Shown here piece after piece: positions 11,344 through 22,045 of a stretch of 64,000 nucleotides of DNA. The DNA is from Romanomermis culicivorax (taxonomy: Eukaryota; Nematoda; Enoplea; Mermithida; Mermithidae). Position 1 is the first letter of the stretch; each line of letters begins with the position of its first letter. A model generated the notes under the pieces. That model did not search any database, was not told the origin of the DNA, and worked only from the letters and a program-made list of their open reading frames with translations. The stretch covers positions 806,001 through 870,000 of the forward strand of contig CAWUHX010000047.1 in NCBI GenBank assembly GCA_963922205.1, read 5' to 3'. Position numbers and translations under genes: made by a program.

Positions 11344-11760
11344 CATACATGTAATTGGAGGGGAAATGCTATGGGAACCCCCCCCCCCAGAAATCGTCGA
11401 CCATATGGCTAGCCATTGGGCGACCGCCCCCCCCCCCCCAGGATTTTCCAATCAAATGGCCATATGGTAGCCGTAGGAACCCCCATACTTTTGGTCTGAA
11501 AAATGTCAATTTTTTGATTTAAAATGTTAATTTTTGAACAAAAAATGGTAAAAAAATGTGAATTTTCTTGGCGCTTCGCGCCATGGATACATTTTTTTCG
11601 ATCTTTTTAGAGAAAAATTACTATTTTTTGAACTATTTTCGTGAAAAAATCAATTTTTTTTCCTGAGAGACCCCTCCCCCCAAAATTTTGGGAATTACTA
11701 ACCCCCGGCCCCAAAAAAGTCGCCCACACCCCCAGACCTCGGGGCTCCGTTACATGTATG
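11344..11760. mobile_element. MITE of the CATACMTGTA family (417 bp)
   Basis: The ends are CATACATGTAATTGG and the complement-type TTACATGTATG, and the perfect octamer GTTGTGAC lies on both sides (11336-11343 and 11761-11768). The interior has C-homopolymer runs and one GGCGCTTCGCGCC palindrome. It is non-coding. It shares end structure and an 8-bp duplication with elements at 13881, 16620, 19305 and 23847. Confidence 0.85.
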
Positions 11761-11768
11761 GTTGTGAC

Positions 11769-13872
11769 TCATTCCACTTCAAATTCTGTTAAAATTGAAT
11801 ACTTTATGTAAAATTTAACCAAGTTACGAGCTGAATCGTCCGAAGTAAAGCAAAAGCTTTTTCATTAGATATTATTGCTCAATACGCAACGGAAAGGTTT
11901 CGTTTTTGAACAAAGTTTGTAACGTCTCGATGGCACAATACCCCCGTTCCTTGTCTGCGGGCCTGGGAACATTTATTTATGTTTTCTCATAAATTTTCGC
12001 CACTAACACTTGTGTGTCAATGTCACATTCGCGGGTGGCGCTTCTTCAGTAGTAAATTTACTGAAAAAAACGGTCTATTGCTTGTAAATTTTCCTCATGT
12101 TTATACGTTTCGGAAATCAATGTTTTGTAGACGTTTATACTTTCGTTGGCGAATAAAATTCGATTCACGATATATTTCAATAATCCGTAACAAAAATAAT
12201 CCGTAACAAAAAAGCCATATAACAAACAATATAACGTCTGAACTTCAACATCGTAAAAATCGAGGCGTTTAATAAAGGCCGTGGCAACGGTCATTAAATG
12301 CCTGCAAAAAATCGTCAAAAATCAAAAGCTGTAACAGTTGATCTGTTTTGTGAAGTCTCATTTTCGTATTTGTACAGATGGCTCGAGACATGCCAAGTTT
12401 TTGCTTCACCTATAATCTGTTCATGAAGACTTGAATCAGAAAATTTCAAAATTAATCACTTTCGTCAAAATCATTAAAAAAAAGCTTTCACGATAGAATT
12501 AGGATGTCCAGCGGTTTTCATGAAATTCTTCATCTTTTCCACATCATTTTTTCGTAGCAAAATCAGAAATTCCTACGTAAAATGGTAAAAAGGTGTGTGC
12601 CAGAGGCAGACCTAACCAATGTGCCAATGTTTTCAATCAACTGGACGGGATTATGTCTTCCCTCGAGGTCCCGATTCCCGCAATAATGAATTAAATTCCT
12701 CTTTCAACGAACAATGCACTAGTCCCTATTACCCGAACGTTACGAGTCCCCGAATACTGAATAAAGTAACATTCTCGATTACCCGAATGATTAAAAGTTT
12801 TATTTCCGATTCCGTGAAAACGATTTTCGCATAGAAAATCCTAAAATCCAAGGGAAAAATTGGATTTTTTTCAAGTTAACACTGACATTCAGAGCGAAAA
12901 TTTCTCGTGCAAGTCGTAAAAAATTAAAATTTCAGCTAAATGAAGTGAGTGAAAACTGTCTCAATGAATACCTTTCAAATCTAGATTTCAGCATTTGAAC
13001 ACCTGAATCAATAAAAAAATAAAAAATAAGCCTTTGAAATGTTTCTTGATATTCATCAATGATCGCGTTATAAAAATCATCAAGTTGGCAAACACAATAT
13101 CATCAGAAAAGTTTAAATCTTAATACCTAACGTTTTTTGAAGATTAATTAATAGTTAGAGACTAAATAAAACATTACAGGCATAAATGCACATAATCCTC
13201 CTACCTGAGACCCATAACACCCCATGGCCCAGAAAAAATCGTCAAATACCCTCCTGAACTTTTCGAAGACAGTTTTTTGATGATCTTTATGCATATTCTG
13301 TATGAAAAACATGCTTGTGGATCTTTTTTTGTTTTCTTTTGACGAAAAGTTCGAGGACTGTATCATCTGGAAAATTTTTGCCGTGCATGTCTGATTACAG
13401 CTGGAATAAAACACTAAGATGTCAATTCCGTAACCGTACTGGAATTCTAGAGAACCGCACTTTAGCCAAATCCAGATGCTTAAAACCGGCGCCAAGCACC
13501 CGGAAATTTTGAGATTTGAGAAGGCTTATCTAGCAATAAAAATAACAACTACATTTTCCGGCATAAGTTGGCTGGACACCCTGTACAATCTTTCTCAAAA
13601 AATTTTTAAGTTTAGTTGAGTTAAGTCACAAATTTTCAATCATATGAATGTGAGATATAGTTCAGTAGAGGGTAAAAATATAAAACAAATAATGTTTGCC
13701 TCTCTCCAATATTATTTACAAGCACTTCAAGAAAAACAAATTTCACATTTTTATTGTGCTTATCAGAACCATTTTTTACATTTTTTAAAACGTTCAACGC
13801 TATCTTTCGTTTTGTTTGATTGAAGACATTGTGAGATTTGCAATATCGCATTTTCAAAGAACTTTAGCAACA
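11769..13872. other. intergenic, no gene recognised
   Basis: AT-rich sequence with short frames lacking any recognisable domain. A mariner-like end (GGACACCCTGTAC) lies near 13575 without a visible partner. Confidence 0.45.
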
Positions 13873-13880
13873 CATGTGAT

Positions 13881-14131
13881 CAGACATGCACGGCAAGAAT
13901 TTTCCACGGGGGCGGGTCTTTGAGCTTTTTATCCAGGGGGTAGGGGGGTGGGTGAGCAAAAAAAACAAAAAAAAGTTCTGCAAGCTAGTTTTTCATACAA
14001 AACATGTACAAAAAATCATCAAAAAAACTGTCTTGGAAAAAGTTCAGGGGAGTGTTTGACGATTTTTTTGGGCCAGGGTCTCAGGTGAGGGGGTTTACCC
14101 CTCTACCCCCTACCCCCTATGTGTAGGTATG
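13881..14131. mobile_element. MITE of the CATACMTGTA family (251 bp, diverged)
   Basis: It starts CAGACATGCACGG and ends TGTGTAGGTATG. The octamer CATGTGAT flanks it perfectly at 13873-13880 and 14132-14139. G-rich runs lie near the left end and C-rich runs near the right end. It sits immediately downstream of MIX23. Confidence 0.75.
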
Positions 14132-14172
14132 CATGTGATGCAAAAAATGTCCACCTAGACAAAAGAGAATTT

Positions 14173-14379
14173 TTAGGCAAAATTTGCTCTCGTAATAGGC
14201 TTTGAGCTACACATCATACATGTACAATTAGCCAGTGAAGTGTCATGAAACTGCATTGGTATCAAAGAAAATCCGATGTAGGTCAAAAAAATTTTAATCA
14301 TAGCATGTTCATATTTTACTTTGAGGCTAGTTTCTCTAACCACTTCTTCGATATTCAATTCAGTATGCAATTGTCTAAG
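14173..14379 (-). CDS. MIX23: MIX23 exon 4, last exon
   Basis: The acceptor is AATTTCAG. The first 30 codons match the conserved family C-terminus (TELNIEEVV). The remainder to the stop shows no family match. Confidence 0.82.
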   Translation of the reverse strand, partial: LRQLHTELNIEEVVRETSLKVKYEHAMIKIFLTYIGFSLIPMQFHDTSLANCTCMMCSSKPITRANFA

Positions 14380-14880
14380 CTGAAATTGGAAAAAAACGTA
14401 AAAAAATAAGAAGATGAAGCCTTCGGCAGAACGTTACACTAATCGGCATTCTCTTAATGCTTTCAATAGCGCCGAATCTGGGTTCGAATTTTGATCGGTT
14501 TGACTTTTAAGATCGTTTAACCTTTTTTCAGTCACGGCGATACAATGCTTGATTGCATTATCTCGTTCGGTGTAAGAAGATTGCAGCTAAAAAAAACATT
14601 ATTAGTTTCATAGAAATATTGTAGTCAGTCCTGAATACGTGTAACCTTCTGATGCAAAAATTGACACTTCGACGCAGAATCAACTTCTTGGGAAAATGAT
14701 TCGGTAGGTTTAGCTTGATTTAATTCGTAAATAATTTTGTCGTCTATCGAACGCATTTTTTTCAACATTTCCTACAAAAATTGAAAACTCGTCTTTTATT
14801 ATAGAGCGCTGTGACGCCGTTGCACTTACCTGAAATTGTAATAATTCACCGCAAATACTCGGTTGAAAGGAGATCGACAT
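14173..14880 (-). CDS. MIX23: MIX23 (CCDC58) homologue, four exons
   Basis: MIX23 is a small conserved mitochondrial intermembrane-space protein linked to protein import. Exons 14830-14880, 14646-14771, 14440-14586 and 14173-14379 join in phase 0 each time and give 176 codons. All introns are 58-60 bp with GT-AG ends. The product follows the family throughout: an N-terminal SICGELLQFQ segment, MLKKMRSIDDKIIYELN, a pair of Cys separated by 20 residues around YTERDNAIKHC, LLKALRE, and TELNIEEVV near the end. After that the C-terminus departs from the usual short ending and runs about 30 residues longer. The start ATG has no upstream in-phase coding. A function beyond homology is inference. Confidence 0.9.
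14440..14586 (-). CDS. MIX23: MIX23 exon 3
   Basis: Forty-nine codons after a TTTTTTAG acceptor. The donor GTGTAA was chosen because it rejoins the next exon in phase 0 and keeps family spacing. Confidence 0.88.
14646..14771 (-). CDS. MIX23: MIX23 exon 2
   Basis: Forty-two codons between a TTTTTGTAG acceptor and a GTTACA donor. It encodes the RSIDDKIIYELN core. Confidence 0.9.
14830..14880 (-). CDS. MIX23: MIX23 exon 1
   Basis: Seventeen codons from the ATG, ending CAG before a GTAAGT donor. Phase 0. Confidence 0.88.
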
Positions 14881-15089
14881 TCCGACCGGTATAAGTTTAC
14901 TGAGCCGCCTACTGTAAAAGAAATAAATTAGTCTGTGACGTTGATAGAATGCAACGCAATAGTATTACGAGACTAAAGTCCGTTTTCCAACTGAGACTTA
15001 TAGAACGCAGAGGACGCGTAACACCTGCACCTAGGGATTTTAAAGTGGCTGGCGGAAACCCTGGCTATGAGTGAGAAGAGAAGAAATTT

Positions 15090-15340
15090 TCCAAAAATAC
15101 TACCATGAAGCTTTCGAATTCAATTTATGTTAAGAAAGAAACAATCGCTTTAAAACGTTTAGAAAGTTGACGTGTTGATCTTTCTCAAAAAATGTGTCAA
15201 GGAAAAAATGCGGACCTTCATTGAATATAAGATAAAATATTGAAAAATGTTAAGGTAGACATGCTAAAAGACGCATCTCAGCTACATAATAGATAATAAT
15301 GATTATTGAAAGTTATGACCGGCGCGAATCGCCGGAAAAA
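15090..15340. repeat. dispersed repeat carrying the GGCGC palindrome
   Basis: A 250-bp sequence with ATGAAGCTTTCGAATTC near its left end and an ACCGGCGCGAATCGCCGG palindrome at its right end. Related copies lie at about 16440-16620, 24095-24420, 22840-23340 and 28840-29600. Two of these are interrupted or bordered by MITEs of the 8-bp-TSD family. It has no coding capacity. Confidence 0.6.
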
Positions 15341-15533
15341 ATCTATCTCCACAATCCTTTCAAAAGTTCCATTTTGTTTTGATGCTCACGAATCATTAAC
15401 CTTTAACCTCACTCTTTCTAGTTCACTCTGTCGTTTGGTTCTTGTTTATAGACCTCGCGAAGATAATCTAGAACACTGCAAAATGCTCTGGTCATCAAAT
15501 GTTAATTATTCTATCCTCATTAGTGATGTTCGT

Positions 15534-15569
15534 CGGATATCCGGATATGAAAAAATATCCGGATATCCG
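15534..15569. repeat. 15-bp perfect CCGGATAT hairpin
   Basis: Arms CGGATATCCGGATAT and its complement flank a GAAAAA loop. The preceding TAGTGATGTTCG resembles hAT-type termini, so this may be the end of a foldback element. No partner end was fixed. Confidence 0.7.
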
Positions 15570-15699
15570 GACATCCGAACCTTTTATGGAAAACTTTCAA
15601 CACAAATGACGAGTGAAAATAGGAAAGTCAGAGCACCGAATAGATTTGTTGAGCAGGCGATGGTGAAATCAAATCAAACTAATTATTAGATGACATAAA

Positions 15700-16439
15700 T
15701 TAGGGATGTCCCAGGCACCGGTACGTGCCTCAGGTTTTTTCAGTGACTTGAGAAACGTGTTTTAATAGTCCCAAAAACCTTTATCTTCTGCAACCGGTAT
15801 AGGCTGTTGATCTGAGCAACTGCACGATTTTTTGAACTAAAGCTTGTGATCTGTCATGGTCAATGTCTCAAGTTTTTACGAAACTATAGCTTCTAAGATC
15901 GTTCGATTGGCGTTATTTGTATATTTTCTCTGCTTGAACTCTAATTTTTACTTTTTCTGCTGCTTTTTACTTGTCTCAATATTTCATGTTAGCCAGTGAA
16001 TGGTTGATAGCATGTTAGTCAAGTGCTTCTTAAAGCTGCTGTGCTCAAAGTCGTGTATATATTGACTACCTCGGCTAATTTTTTTAGTGCAATAGCTGAA
16101 TATTCCCTTCGTTCCGTTGGTTGTCGGAATAGTAAAAAAAACTTTCATATAACAGCAGAGTGACTATGGCCTATTTAATACATAATGACAGCGAAAACCA
16201 AAATTATAAGTACAATTTGATACCAATTTCCACTTGGTGGAAAACTTTACACTATAGAAAAATGCTCAATTTCTATCTAAGAAAGGGAAATACCAAAATC
16301 ATTTAAAAACATTATGTTTATTCACTATCGATTTATACAGAACTGCTTTGATACATGAGTTCTACTTGAGAAATTTTGACCACTCAACTATAGATTATTG
16401 GATACAATTTTTGACCGTTGTTTGCTGCTCACTGATCAC
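15700..16439. other. intergenic, no gene recognised
   Basis: It begins near TTAGGGATGTCCCAGGCACC, which is another possible hAT-type end. The rest shows no coding or repeat signal that could be identified. Confidence 0.4.
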
Positions 16440-16619
16440 TTCAAAAAGTTTAGAAAGTTGATGTGCTGATCTTTCTCGAAAAAATGTGTCAAGGAAAAAA
16501 TTCGGATCTTCATTAAATATCGAGATGAAGTATTGATAATTACCAATTAAAACATGAGGTAATACGTTTGAGATGATGAAAAATATTGAAGATTAAATGA
16601 TCAAAGTCTCCCAAGCAAC

Positions 16620-16849
16620 CATACCTGTAAGACCTCCGACCAGTTGGGGGAGGGGGTAAATCCGAAATTTTGGGGGGGGGGGTAGGAAAAAGTCGAAATT
16701 TTTCCCAAAAAAGGCCAAAAAACATACACTATTTGGCAAATTTTTTTTAATTTTTTCCCAAGTGGGGGGGGGGGAATGATTTTGGGTACAGGGTTGGCCG
16801 AGTTGGGGGGGGGGGGTCCCCCCAACCCCCCCACCCAAGTACAGGTATG
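16620..16849. mobile_element. MITE of the CATACMTGTA family (230 bp)
   Basis: The ends are CATACCTGTAAGACC and the complement-type CAAGTACAGGTATG. A perfect octamer CAAGCAAC flanks it at 16612-16619 and 16850-16857. It holds several G-runs of 8-13 bases. It is inverted relative to the copies at 19305 and 23847. Confidence 0.88.
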
Positions 16850-16864
16850 CAAGCAACAGCCGCA

Positions 16865-17140
16865 GGCAGTGGTGTCCCCCAGGTGAGTTTTTTAGGTCCA
16901 ATTAATTCCCTTTTGTTCATTAAGTGACCTCACAGATACATTATAATCTGACATTTATCTTTATGCAGATGACGTTAAAATTTTTAGCACCTCTCCACAA
17001 CTCAAAGTTCTCCGATATGATCTCTGTAAAATTTCAATGGGCCCAAACCTTGGCAATTCGAAATCTCCGCAGAAAAGAGCAAGGCTCCTTATATGGGCCA
17101 AGCAAATCCGAAGTTTCAATAGAATTAAGGTTCTTCTGCT
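16865..17140 (+). pseudogene. non-LTR reverse transcriptase fragment, palm (plus strand)
   Basis: Plus-strand translation shows a GSGVPQ segment near 16867 and YLYADDVKIFS at about 16950-16985. These are the conserved RT motifs on either side of the palm in CR1/L2/Jockey-like non-LTR elements. Frames are broken. It runs into the assembly gap and faces an RT fragment in the opposite orientation on the far side. Confidence 0.75.
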
Positions 17141-17240
17141 NNNNNNNNNNNNNNNNNNNNNNNNNNNNNNNNNNNNNNNNNNNNNNNNNNNNNNNNNNNN
17201 NNNNNNNNNNNNNNNNNNNNNNNNNNNNNNNNNNNNNNNN
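17141..17240. other. assembly gap (100 N)
   Basis: One hundred unresolved bases. The round number suggests a placeholder rather than a measured length. Confidence 0.99.
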
Positions 17241-17950
17241 AAATGTGGTACTGTGTCAAAAGCTTTAGAGAAATCCAAATATATTACATCAACTGTCCTT
17301 TTTTTCAATGTTATCAATTAAGTATTTAGAGAACAGTAAGAGCTGGGTTTCACAGGATCTTTTCTTCACAAAACCAAATTGATGATCAGAACAACAATTA
17401 TTAACAGTAAGAAAGTTGGTCACTTGAGTTTTTATGATTTTTTCAAGAATCCTACAACAAACGCAAGTGAAAGATATGGGCCGATAGTTGGAACTTTCAC
17501 TCATGATCCCTTTCTTGAAAATTGCAGTCACATGAGCCATTTTCCACATGCTCAGAAGGGGCCCAGTCAGTACTGAAATATTGAAATTTTTTTTAATGGG
17601 TGGACTAAGTAATTGGCTAATTTTTTAAATATTATTATTGGTAAACCATCAGGTCTGACCAAATTTGAATTTTTAAATCTTCTAATTTGAAGCAAATATC
17701 ATCATCTGAAATTCTTATTTCTGCTAATCTATTTTTATTTAAATTAAAATTTAAATCAGTTGCAATTTTATTATCTTTTGTGAAGATTGAGGACAAAAAA
17801 TTAGTAAAAGCTTCTAGGATGTCTTCAGTTTCTATTAATAATTTATCATTTTGTCTCAGGACTGAGATTTCTTGCCTATTATTTAGACCCTGGTCAAAGT
17901 AGTTATAAAATAATTTAAGGTTTTCATGTCTAACAAGCTTCATTTCTCTT
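17241..17950 (-). pseudogene. non-LTR reverse transcriptase, N-terminal half
   Basis: On the minus strand a linker region (17943-17635) is followed by RT with the NYRPISF motif, a QFGF segment and VIYLDFSKAFDTVPH just before the gap. The last carries the first catalytic Asp. These are standard motifs of non-LTR retrotransposon RT. Frame changes separate the linker and the RT core, so it is dead. It probably belongs with the endonuclease fragment at 20448-20900. Confidence 0.85.
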
Positions 17951-17970
17951 TCAATATGAAAGTGTTTTAT

Positions 17971-18015
17971 TCTTGCTCAAGTTTTTTGAAATATCTGAGA
18001 AGTGATTTTGAAACC
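17971..18015. repeat. direct repeat bordering an insertion, left copy
   Basis: TCTTGCTCAAGTTTTTTGAA and the following 25 bases recur with a few changes at about 20341-20388. The two copies border a 2.3-kb block that splits the non-LTR element. Confidence 0.6.
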
Positions 18016-18182
18016 CCCCTTTTTTTAAACTCCTCTAGCAGGGTATGATTGCAGAGCAAGATCTGTCATCAAATTGATAGGTCAAAAAAATTTATTGATT
18101 TTTTTGTTTTGTTCTAGCAAGTTTTCTGGCTTAGGCTTAGGTTCAGGTTCATCACTTCATTGCCAATCATCAAACTCAATAT

Positions 18183-19228
18183 TTGAGTTCAATGAAGGAA
18201 CCTTTAGAAGAAACAGAATTAATTGTGTCGATGGACTTAGCAGAAAATTATTTGTTTGTCATTCAAGATGCCACACAAGGCTTTCACTGGGAGAACTCAC
18301 AACCTACCTTGCACCCTTTTGTTGCCTACTATGTTGACTCATCAGTCAACCAGCAAGTTGAAAATTTTTGTATCATTTCTGATTGCATGCAACATGACAC
18401 CCTTACCATCCACGTTTTTGTCGGAAAATTGATTGAGTTCTTGTTGACACAAATGACCATTACTTCAGCAATGGCTTCACTGCCTAATACAAAAACTATA
18501 AAAATTTTGTATACTTGTGCTACCACAAACGTGATTTCAACATTGATGCCAAGTGAAACTTCTTTGCTACAAGCCACAGCAAATCACCATGTGATGGTGT
18601 TGATGGTACAACAAAATGTTTAGCCACTTGAGCAAGCTCGCAACAACCATCAACTGAACAAATATTGACACCCAAAGATTTGTTTGACTTTTGTCAACAA
18701 AGCATTCATGGCATAAACTTAACATTTGTTGGCAAAGAAGAAATTGGAGCAAGCTCAAGAGTCCAAGCAAAAAGCTTCGTTTGTATATAAATACAAAAAT
18801 CAATTTTCAAATAAATTTATCATTATTTTGGAGATAGCGAGATGGTAGCACAATTGCCGGAACAAGAGAGCAACATCATTTTACTTCAATTGAATCTGGC
18901 TCACTTTGTGTTCATAGAATTTCGAATGATTCAATCCGTTTTGTAGCAAAAGTTACCAAAAATATTGCTGATATAACTCTTTCTGAACTATCACCAGGTG
19001 GATCAAAAAAGTTTCGAGAGAATTAATTCCTTTATAAAGATAAGTTTTGAATCAGGATCTTATGTCGCATGCATCTATGACAACAAATGGTGGATGGGAA
19101 ATTTAGTAGAAATATCGTTTGAGCAAAATGATGCATTGATCAAATTCATGCACCCCCATGGCCCCCTGTTTCATTTCACTGGCCAGAATGACAAAATGTT
19201 TGTTGGGTGCCAGAACAACACTTATTGA
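18183..19228 (+). pseudogene. degenerate transposon-type protein (DxAENY family)
   Basis: The frame at 18183-18623 has SMDLAENYLFVIQD, then VENFCIISDCMQHD. Homology continues in another frame with a FATSHSK..CDG segment near 18560-18600. A C-terminal piece at 18998-19228 reads GSYVACIYDNKWWMG. Multi-copy proteins with this order of motifs occur in many invertebrate genomes and behave like mobile DNA. The acidic residues suggest an RNase H-like transposase fold, which is inference. At least one frameshift and stops show it is dead. Confidence 0.6.
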
Positions 19229-19304
19229 GTGTTTTGCCGCCTCTGTCAGTGACGTGGTCTGGCTGCCAGTATCAGTTTGAAAATAGAGCATTGGACATTG
19301 TTGC

Positions 19305-19502
19305 CATACCTGTACTTGGGGGGAGGTTGGGGGGACCCCCCAACTTGGCCAACCCTGTACCCAAAATCATCCAACCCCCCCCCCCAGTTTGGAAAAAATT
19401 AAAAAATTTGCCAAAAAGTGTATGTTTTTTAGCCTTTTTGGGAAAAATTTCGACTTTTTTCTTACCCCCCCCTCCCAACTGGTCAGAGGTCTTACAGGTA
19501 TG
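19305..19502. mobile_element. MITE of the CATACMTGTA family (198 bp)
   Basis: It starts CATACCTGTACTTGG and ends CTTACAGGTATG. A perfect octamer ATTGTTGC flanks it at 19297-19304 and 19503-19510. It inserted just past the degenerate transposon protein. Confidence 0.88.
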
Positions 19503-19510
19503 ATTGTTGC

Positions 19511-20340
19511 TCGTAAATTTGTTAATTTTTAGTGTACAATATGCAATTGATTCGTTCTTTTCATTCAATATTCAATTGATACATTCATTTTGTTTATAAT
19601 TACTCATTATAATACACTGTCACCATGACAACGGCTGCCAACTTCAACTATTGATTTCGACTCTTAAACATGAGCAATGAAAAATCAACTTAGGTTTTCA
19701 AAGTAGTTTAAAGAATGCTCTTTCAAATGAGACTAGTTTCAAAATTTTATCTGGAGTCTTTTTTTTAGCAAAATGATGTTGAAAACACCCTATTTTTCGG
19801 TACTTTACACAAATTCATGATTTTAGATTCAAAGTGTAAACTCAAAAAAGAAGCTAGAAGGCTGAAACTATATACTTCTGAACTGTATCAGGTGTACAAT
19901 GAATACACAAAACTGCAAACTCATAACTCGACCAGTTGGGTTACTGTAGCTATCCGAAAATCCCATTAATTTTGCAGCACTTTACATTTTCCTATTTTTG
20001 AGGCAGTTAACAATTTTTTCTGGGTGGATACAGAAACCATCTTTAGCTTCTTCTGATAGAACATGTCTTGATCTATGAGAGGAAGCAGTTTCATCCATTT
20101 GGGGATGAATGCCATTGAGTTAATTCTTTCCAAAGTAGCTGATTTATTATTGTCCGTCGTGGGGCCTTCAGACATGGTGTCAAACATGGAACTCCTACTC
20201 CACCAATATTCCACGGAGGATGCTAATGTTTCACAGGTGTTCATTTGAGACATGGGGGATCATTCACACAAAATTTCTGCCAAATCTGAGATGGTCGAGG
20301 GGGGCACTTTCTGAAAATTTGATCACTTGACATGGAATCA
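19511..20340. other. repeat-derived filler, no gene recognised
   Basis: A 96-codon minus-strand frame at 19966-20253 has no recognisable motif. The segment belongs to the block inserted into the non-LTR element. Confidence 0.4.
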
Positions 20341-20447
20341 CTCTTGCTCATGTTTTTTTGAAATATCTGAGAAATAATTCTTTGATACTGGGTTTTTATT
20401 TTCTTTGTATATCTCCTAAGATTTCAATTCTTTGTTCTGAAGGTGTC

Positions 20448-20900
20448 TTATACAGCTGGGAATGGGATTGACTTAAAATGTAGAATTTTTTCATTCTTGG
20501 GTTTTTGCTTGGGTCCTAATATGTCAAAAACAATACTATTATGGTCGCATGAATGTGATGGTTGAACTTCAACATTTCTACATACACATTCCTGATTTGT
20601 TAGAATAAGATCAGAAATATTTGAGCCACGAGTAGGTTGAATGACTAATTGGGAGAAACCACATCTATTAAGATAATTCCAATACATAAAACTCACATCA
20701 TCATTTGGTATACTTTCAGATGTCCAATATATTTTAGGTAAATTAAAATCTTCAAGAACGATTGTCAGTTTATTATTCAGACTAGACCTTTCAATAAATT
20801 GACACAACTTTACACCAGTTTCATAATCAGTCGAAGGAGTTCTATATACTAAAATGAATTCAATTCCAAGATTTAGAACATCAATTACAATAGTTTCCAA
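20448..20900 (-). pseudogene. non-LTR retrotransposon endonuclease fragment
   Basis: The 150-codon frame matches the C-terminal half of the apurinic-type endonuclease that nicks the target DNA for non-LTR elements. Visible are FILVYRTPS, a VLEDFNLPKIYW segment (usually GDFN, so the Gly is changed) and CDHNSIVFD with the catalytic Asp-His. It lies upstream of the RT fragment at 17.2-17.9 kb on the same strand, separated by a later insertion. Confidence 0.85.
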
Positions 20901-21124
20901 GCAGTTGAAACACTGAGGTTATCTACCACTCTTATTAAACGAGATTTTCGCACCAGTACACATATGCCACCTCTGTGACGATTTCTATCTTCCCTAAAAA
21001 TCTGGAAGGACAAATCAGAGACAATAATACCATTTGTTATGCTCTCATCTAGCCATGTTTCATGTTTTCAAATTCTGCACGTAGTTTTCGACCCATTTCT
21101 CTTTTTTTCCCGAATCAATTGGTT

Positions 21125-22045
21125 CTCCCCAGATTGGCTGGTTGGCTGCCTTCCTGGTTGGTTCGACTATCAAATTGTTTAGTTCTAACCAAAATGTTTT
21201 TTTTGGTTGACCCTGATTGACTGTTTCCTAAACTTGTTGGTTGCCTAACAGACCAATTGCTCAGTTTTTGACTCCTAGATTGATTGGCTATTTGGTAAAT
21301 TGTTCGTTTTCTTCCCAGATCAGTTGGTTAATTGTTTACCATATTACTTGGTTGCCTCCCAGATTAGTTGGTTGGTTGGTTGCTTCCCGAATAACTTGGT
21401 TGTTTGGTTCATTGGTTGCTTCCTATCATATCAGGCGGTTGGTTGCTTCCCAGATCAGTGTGCTGGTTGCTTTCCAGATCACTCTGTTGGTTGTTTCCCG
21501 ATTGGTTGGTTGCTTCCCAGATCAGTTGGTTGGTTGACTCCCAGATTGATTAGTTAGTTGTTTCCCAGATCAGTTGGTTGGTTGTTTCCCAGGTCAGTTT
21601 GTTGGTTGCTTCCCAGATCAGTTGGCTGCTTGGTCTCCAGATGATTGGTTGGTTTTTTTTCAAATTAGTTGGTTGCTTCCCACATCAGTTGGTTAGTTGA
21701 CTCCCAGATTGGTTGGTAGTTTTCCAGGTCAGTTTATTGGTTGCTTCTCAGATCAGTTGACTGGTTGCTTCCCAAGTCACTTGGTCGGTCGTTTCCCAAG
21801 TTGGTTGGTTGGTTGGTTCCCTGATCAGATAGATGGTTGATGTTCAGATTGGTTCGTTGCTTCCCAGGTCAATCGGTTGGTTGTTTCAAAAAAATTGGTT
21901 GGGTGCTTCCGATCCGAGGTCAGTTGTTTGGTTGCTCTCCCAAATTGATTGGTTGCTTCCCAGATCAGTTGGTTTCCCGAATTGGTTAATCAACTTACCA
22001 TATATGTTAGTTTGTTGTTTCCCAGATTGGTTGGTTAATTGATTG
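21125..22045. repeat. TTGG-rich minisatellite
   Basis: About 900 bp of degenerate tandem repeats built on TTGGTTGCTTCCCAGATCAG, with unit lengths near 30-40 bp. The frames read through it are repeat translations and not genes. A pyrimidine-rich tract follows to 22135. Confidence 0.85.

Noticed and set aside
12058..12318. 86-codon minus-strand frame
   Set aside because: Low-complexity AT-rich translation without motif, splice support or homologue.
16593..16901. Proline/glycine-rich frames over the C/G-run MITEs (also near 19207-19503 and 23708-24152)
   Set aside because: They translate homopolymer runs of the 8-bp-TSD MITE family, and the frames differ among copies.
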